Of a stretch of 9,625 nucleotides of DNA, positions 6,299 through 9,625 are shown piece by piece. Numbering within the stretch: position 1 is the first letter of the stretch; each line of letters begins with the position of its first letter. The notes beneath the pieces are model-generated. The model was not told the DNA's origin. It saw only the letters and a list, made by a program, of their open reading frames with translations, and made no database searches. This DNA is from JAHDCE01 sp051275765 (GTDB lineage Bacteria > Bacteroidota > Bacteroidia > Chitinophagales > Saprospiraceae), in the NCBI GenBank assembly GCA_051275765.1, contig JBNMOV010000162.1:1-9625 (forward strand). Direction: 5' to 3'. The position numbers were made by a program, and so were the translations under genes.

Positions 6299-8672
6299 CA
6301 GATATGACATGCTTGTATTTGTTGTATAAGAATGAGATAATTAATAATAAAATCCCTAGAGAAATAAATACGATAGTCTTAGATATGGTATTCAAATGAG
6401 AAATATCATAAGCAAATAATTTTATCAACGTAATGGCGAATAAAATAATAGCTCCTATTCTCAAATGCTTTTTGCCTTTCCATATTCCTAAAGCAATGAG
6501 CATCAAGGAATATACACCCCAGAAAATACTTAATCCTAATTTGTAGGATTCTGTAGGATTCGCAATGGTCATCCAATAAACTAATTCACTACTCGTGATC
6601 CATAATACAGCTACAGCTACAATGAGTTCAAATATCAGATTGAAATTAATATTCATGAATTCCTCCCTGATATAGCGATAAGTGGTGTACAATAAAGCCA
6701 AGACAAAACCTATCGAAATATAACGTATAGCAATATGGAATCCTCCTCGACTATAATATTCGACATCTGTCTGACTAATATAGCTATCTCTCAATAAACT
6801 AATGACAAACAGTCCCAATAATAGAAATACAAAAACACCTACTATATTAATCGCGATATTCACGAAACCAAGCGTTCTATTCTTTATCTTTTTCATATTG
6901 ATAAAGGATAAAACAGTAAGAAATAACATGCTAAAATTGATGATCCAAAGGGTTTTGAATTTCATTAAATCCTTATCATATGTAGTGTAAGTATAATCGT
7001 AGTCTGTTTCTGTCACTTCTCTTGCAGACAAGAAGGATAACTGATCGAAATAAGCAGATATCTCTAAGCATACTGCCATATAAATTGTTCCAAATAGAGC
7101 TGCATTGATAGCAAAAGTAATGAATCCTCTAATGAAATCATCCTTTACAATCGTAGAAGGAAAATCCTTTTTACTATTCCAATAACTAATCAATCCAAGT
7201 GTGGCAGCAACTAGAATTCCTGTTAAGAAATTGATATTAAGGAAAGGACTCAGATTTATGGCATCGCTTCCATAGATATTCCCAAGGCTCATTCCCCAGT
7301 CATGTAATAGGCTCATTCCTGCTACGAGTAGGACTCCATAGGAAATCCATTCATAGGTTTTTATCTGTTTCATTCTACCTATCCAGAATAATAATGCTCC
7401 TTGTGCTATCCATAATAGCGTAACCCAATTTCCATCTAACTGAACAGGAATAGCTATCGTAATGAAAACGATGACCAATCCTGACACGAAATAAAACAGA
7501 TGGCGATCACCTAGCTTCTGCTTAAAAACAGTGCCTGCTACAAGGAAATGTATCACAGCATTGGCTAGTGTAAACAAGCCTAAATAATGCTCGAAAGGAT
7601 AGACTCTTACATTGGATACTTCTTCTATATAATACTCACTCAATAAGTAATAGCCTATTCCATAATAAACAAATGAATTTGCCAATAATAGAAGGATATC
7701 TCCAATATTGAATTTTTCCTTTTTTATCAATTTATAGGATAAGAAAATAAGGTAAAATAGAATAAAGAATACAGATGCAAAAAGCAATGCTGTGCCGAGA
7801 TCTCCGTTTTCATGACCTTCTCCCAACCAAGCTCCATAAATAAGCCAAGTAAAAATAAAGGATGAATAATACAATGGTTTCCAATATTTGAAGAATGCAA
7901 TACCCAATATACCAGCATTGATAACTGCCATATAAGTAAAGAGAACATTGGCATCTCCAGAGTCATTACTCAGCAAGAAAGGAACAGTATATGCACCTAC
8001 CAAACCTATATGTGCGATGACTTGCTTATTGTAGTTTATCGCTGCGACGACAGCAAAAATGGTAAACAGCACCATGAGTCCAAAGGCGACTGCCTGTGGA
8101 ATGAGGTCATAAAAACTATATGCCGCAAAAGTGATAAAATACATGATCGCTATTGCTCCACTCACGAGTACAGCACTATAATTCTTGTATTTCGCCTTAA
8201 GTTTGATACCAAATGCCATCAAACCTAAACCCGCTACATATCCTAGAATAATCCTAGTCAATGGACTAATCAAATCATTCTCTATCGAATATTTCGCTCC
8301 TATTCCTACACCTATAACAAGGATGATAATACCAATCTTATTGATCAGATTCTCACCAATGAATTTTTCCCAACCAGAGGATAATACTGATGGTTTATTG
8401 ATTTTAGGTTTTGATGGTGCAACAGATTTTGGTTTGAGTTGTGGCAATACCTTTGGAGGCACTGGTACTTTTTCTTCCTTTTTTGGAATCTCGAGAGGTG
8501 GAGTTTGAGGATGTTCGACGAAATCCTCCACCTTTGGTATTTCTGCTGTGGGCTGCTGTATCTTTATGATTTCATTTCTGACATCATGGATCTCCTTAGA
8601 AAATGCAACCTGTTTCTGGCTGATATTATCCAGTCGCTTGAGCAGCTGTTCTAATAATTTCTTATTATCCAT
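6282..8672 (-). CDS. DUF2339 polytopic membrane protein
   Basis: About 796 residues from the ATG at 8670-8672. The N-terminus is a likely coiled coil (LLEQLLKRLDNISQKQ... IHDVRNEIIK, residues 4-38), followed by a proline- and lysine-rich linker (about 42-96). The DUF2339 signature comes next, GWEKFIGENLINKIG (100-114), and then twenty or more hydrophobic segments reach almost to the C-terminus. This three-part design, with a cytoplasmic coiled coil, a disordered linker and a very long membrane domain, is typical of the family. A frame extension to a TTG at 8726 exists, but those 18 residues (IEQCRQKPNIGQSEKAN) do not look like part of the coiled coil and the ATG is preferred. It overlaps the DUF3999-like gene by 17 bp and is first in the operon. 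No biochemical function is established that I know of; a cell-envelope role is inferred from localisation and partner. Confidence 0.88.
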   Translation of the reverse strand: MDNKKLLEQLLKRLDNISQKQVAFSKEIHDVRNEIIKIQQPTAEIPKVEDFVEHPQTPPLEIPKKEEKVPVPPKVLPQLKPKSVAPSKPKINKPSVLSSGWEKFIGENLINKIGIIILVIGVGIGAKYSIENDLISPLTRIILGYVAGLGLMAFGIKLKAKYKNYSAVLVSGAIAIMYFITFAAYSFYDLIPQAVAFGLMVLFTIFAVVAAINYNKQVIAHIGLVGAYTVPFLLSNDSGDANVLFTYMAVINAGILGIAFFKYWKPLYYSSFIFTWLIYGAWLGEGHENGDLGTALLFASVFFILFYLIFLSYKLIKKEKFNIGDILLLLANSFVYYGIGYYLLSEYYIEEVSNVRVYPFEHYLGLFTLANAVIHFLVAGTVFKQKLGDRHLFYFVSGLVIVFITIAIPVQLDGNWVTLLWIAQGALLFWIGRMKQIKTYEWISYGVLLVAGMSLLHDWGMSLGNIYGSDAINLSPFLNINFLTGILVAATLGLISYWNSKKDFPSTIVKDDFIRGFITFAINAALFGTIYMAVCLEISAYFDQLSFLSAREVTETDYDYTYTTYDKDLMKFKTLWIINFSMLFLTVLSFINMKKIKNRTLGFVNIAINIVGVFVFLLLGLFVISLLRDSYISQTDVEYYSRGGFHIAIRYISIGFVLALLYTTYRYIREEFMNINFNLIFELIVAVAVLWITSSELVYWMTIANPTESYKLGLSIFWGVYSLMLIALGIWKGKKHLRIGAIILFAITLIKLFAYDISHLNTISKTIVFISLGILLLIISFLYNKYKHVISDENEK

Positions 8673-8829
8673 ATTGGCTTTTTCTGATTGTCCAATGTTT
8701 GGCTTTTGCCTGCATTGTTCAATCAAGATAGGTTTTAAAAAGTAGAATTACAAATTTGCTAAGATTTGAAAAATATAAGGAGGATATTATACCAATTTGA
8801 ATCAAAAATGTCTCATTAAATTTGGCAAT

Positions 8830-8868
8830 AAAAAAACCGCTTTATCTAAGAAGATAAGCGGCTTTTTT
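8830..8868 (-). terminator. Terminator of the tRNA-fMet gene (bidirectional shape)
   Basis: The stem pairs AAAAAACCGCTTTATCT with AGATAAGCGGCTTTTTT, one bulged base near the middle, loop AAGA or so. On the minus strand it begins five bases past the tRNA 3' end and finishes in seven T residues. The plus strand also ends in six T, so it can work both ways. Confidence 0.85.
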
Positions 8869-8872
8869 CTAG

Positions 8873-8945
<73 letters not shown>

Positions 8946-8948
8946 GTG

Positions 8949-8956
8949 CAAAAGTA
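8949..8956 (-). promoter_or_regulatory. Bacteroidota -7 promoter element for tRNA-fMet
   Basis: On the minus strand TACTTTTG fits the Bacteroidota -7 consensus TAnnTTTG and ends three bases before the tRNA 5' end, so transcription would start at or very near the mature end. The expected -33 TTTG about 19 bases further up is poor (a T-rich stretch only), which lowers confidence. Confidence 0.55.
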
Positions 8957-9217
8957 ATACTTTATTGCTAATAAAAAAGCCTTATTTGATATTATAATAT
9001 AAATAAAAATCTGATTTTTTCATAACTACCAGATTATTAATGGATTGTAATTTTTTTATTTTAAATAAAAAATTAAGAATTGGCAATATTTATATAAAAT
9101 TGATGAAAATATTAATATATATGCTAAAAATTCATTCCATAGTAAGTCATAATAATTAAATTTATATTAGACATTATCAGTAATATTGTTAAAAAACTAC
9201 TTATCCAAATACAAAAC
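8957..9217. other. AT-rich intergenic spacer between divergent genes
   Basis: About 260 bp between the tRNA gene (minus) and the 86-residue protein (plus). It is very AT-rich, with a pure A/T inverted repeat at 9048-9075. I find no convincing coding frame and no good TAnnTTTG box for the plus-strand gene, although its promoter should be here. Confidence 0.5.
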
Positions 9218-9478
9218 ATGGAAGAGGCTAAAATAAAAAGATCAATACGAAATGCAGCTTTGCTAATCAAAATTGCTGCTGGATTCATCATTTTCAGTAA
9301 CCTGATGGGAACATTATCTTTTTTGTCAATGGATATTTCGAGTATTTTGAATGGACTTTCTAGTGAATTTGAACTTCTAATATTTATTATCAAAAACACC
9401 CTATTCATGAGTATGGGTATGGTGCTGATTGGTATTCTTTATTTTGTTGGGGGCATTTACTTAGTGAAACGTATTTAA
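9218..9478 (+). CDS. Small two-helix membrane protein, unknown function
   Basis: I do not recognise this 86-residue protein. A charged N-terminus (MEEAKIKRSIRN) leads into a first hydrophobic segment (about residues 13-36). A short polar loop (MDISSILNGLSSEFE) follows, then a long second hydrophobic segment (about 52-83), and the tail KRI. Positive charge at both ends suggests both termini are cytoplasmic. The membrane topology and charge placement make this frame much more credible than the overlapping frame on the other strand. The start has an A-rich, non-Shine-Dalgarno leader (CCAAATACAAAAC). Its last codons (from TTA 9461) form the outer end of the inverted repeat that runs to the window edge, so an inverted, diverged copy of its 3' end lies at 9605-9625. 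Confidence 0.65.
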   Translation: MEEAKIKRSIRNAALLIKIAAGFIIFSNLMGTLSFLSMDISSILNGLSSEFELLIFIIKNTLFMSMGMVLIGILYFVGGIYLVKRI

Positions 9479-9625
9479 TAAATTGAACCAGAATGGGTAG
9501 TAATTTTTTCTTCTAAAGAATTCAAAAAATCGTTGCATAGCCGTAGCTACGGAACTATTTTTTGTGTTTTTTAGAAGGAAAAAGAACAAGCATAATGGCT
9601 CAGGTTATTGAATACGTTTCACTTA
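9461..9625. repeat. Long imperfect inverted repeat centred on CCGTAGCTACGG (reaches window end)
   Basis: The axis is the perfect 12-bp palindrome CCGTAGCTACGG (9541-9552). The inner arms, 9504-9530 and 9557-9583, match at 23 of 27 positions when one is reversed. The outer arms also match: the left TTAGTGAAACGTATTTAATA (9461-9480) and the window's last 20 bases reversed, TAAGTGAAACGTATTCAATA, agree at 18 of 20. The section between is weaker, with a one-base gap, and the left arm has a short insertion beside the axis (GCATAG). The left arm includes the last five sense codons and stop of the 86-residue gene, and the repeat may go on past the window. This could be a palindromic repeat unit like the one at 461-624, or an inverted duplication of a gene end around such a unit. 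Confidence 0.75.

Noticed and set aside
8673..8726. TTG start for the DUF2339 gene, 18 codons upstream
   Set aside because: The ATG at 8672 begins directly with the coiled-coil segment; the extra residues are polar, contain no family feature and need a rarer start codon.
9048..9075. A/T-only inverted repeat
   Set aside because: Such pairs arise easily in sequence this AT-rich; there is no GC stem and no gene end next to it.
9124..9408. 94-residue frame on the minus strand opposite the small membrane protein
   Set aside because: It mirrors the hydrophobic codons of the plus-strand gene. The plus-strand protein has the better topology and charge pattern.

Overview
The window looks like a chromosomal stretch from an AT-rich member of the Bacteroidota. 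The evidence is the base composition, A-rich starts with little or no Shine-Dalgarno signal, a TAnnTTTG-type -7 box just ahead of the tRNA gene, and a DUF2339/DUF3999 gene pair. The genus cannot be named from the sequence alone. I see no CRISPR array, prophage, intact transposase or defence system.

Layout. (1) Bases 1-360, plus strand: the last ~119 residues of a polyphosphate kinase 2. (2) Bases 361-666: a convergent 3' spacer holding a 164-bp imperfect palindrome whose tip is CGTAGC-CTTA-GCTACG. (3) Bases 4930 down to 667, minus strand: a small two-helix membrane protein, a BCCT-family transporter, a true (branch 1) nitrilase and a short flavin amine oxidase, in transcription order. The first three are packed 14 and 44 bp apart. 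A 182-bp MITE-like element with perfect 19-bp terminal inverted repeats and a perfect 9-bp target duplication sits between nitrilase and amine oxidase; without it those genes would be about 28 bp apart, so it appears to have landed inside an operon. (4) Bases 4952-4990: a near-perfect bidirectional terminator. (5) Bases 8672 down to 5066, minus strand: a large polytopic DUF2339 protein overlapping a secreted, membrane-anchored DUF3999-like protein. (6) Bases 8830-8956, minus strand: initiator tRNA-fMet with its promoter and terminator. (7) Bases 9218-9478, plus strand: an 86-residue two-helix membrane protein. From its last codons to the window edge runs a second large imperfect inverted repeat, centred on the palindrome CCGTAGCTACGG.

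How the genes work together. The transporter, nitrilase and amine oxidase suggest uptake and breakdown of a small nitrogen compound (quaternary ammonium or other zwitterion, nitrile, amine). This is inference; the substrate cannot be read from the sequence. DUF2339 and DUF3999 proteins are probably partners in the cell envelope, function unknown. The features most worth a second look are the non-coding ones: the MITE with its clean footprint, and two long palindromes that share a GTAGC/GCTAC tip, the first in a convergent 3' spacer and the second possibly so.
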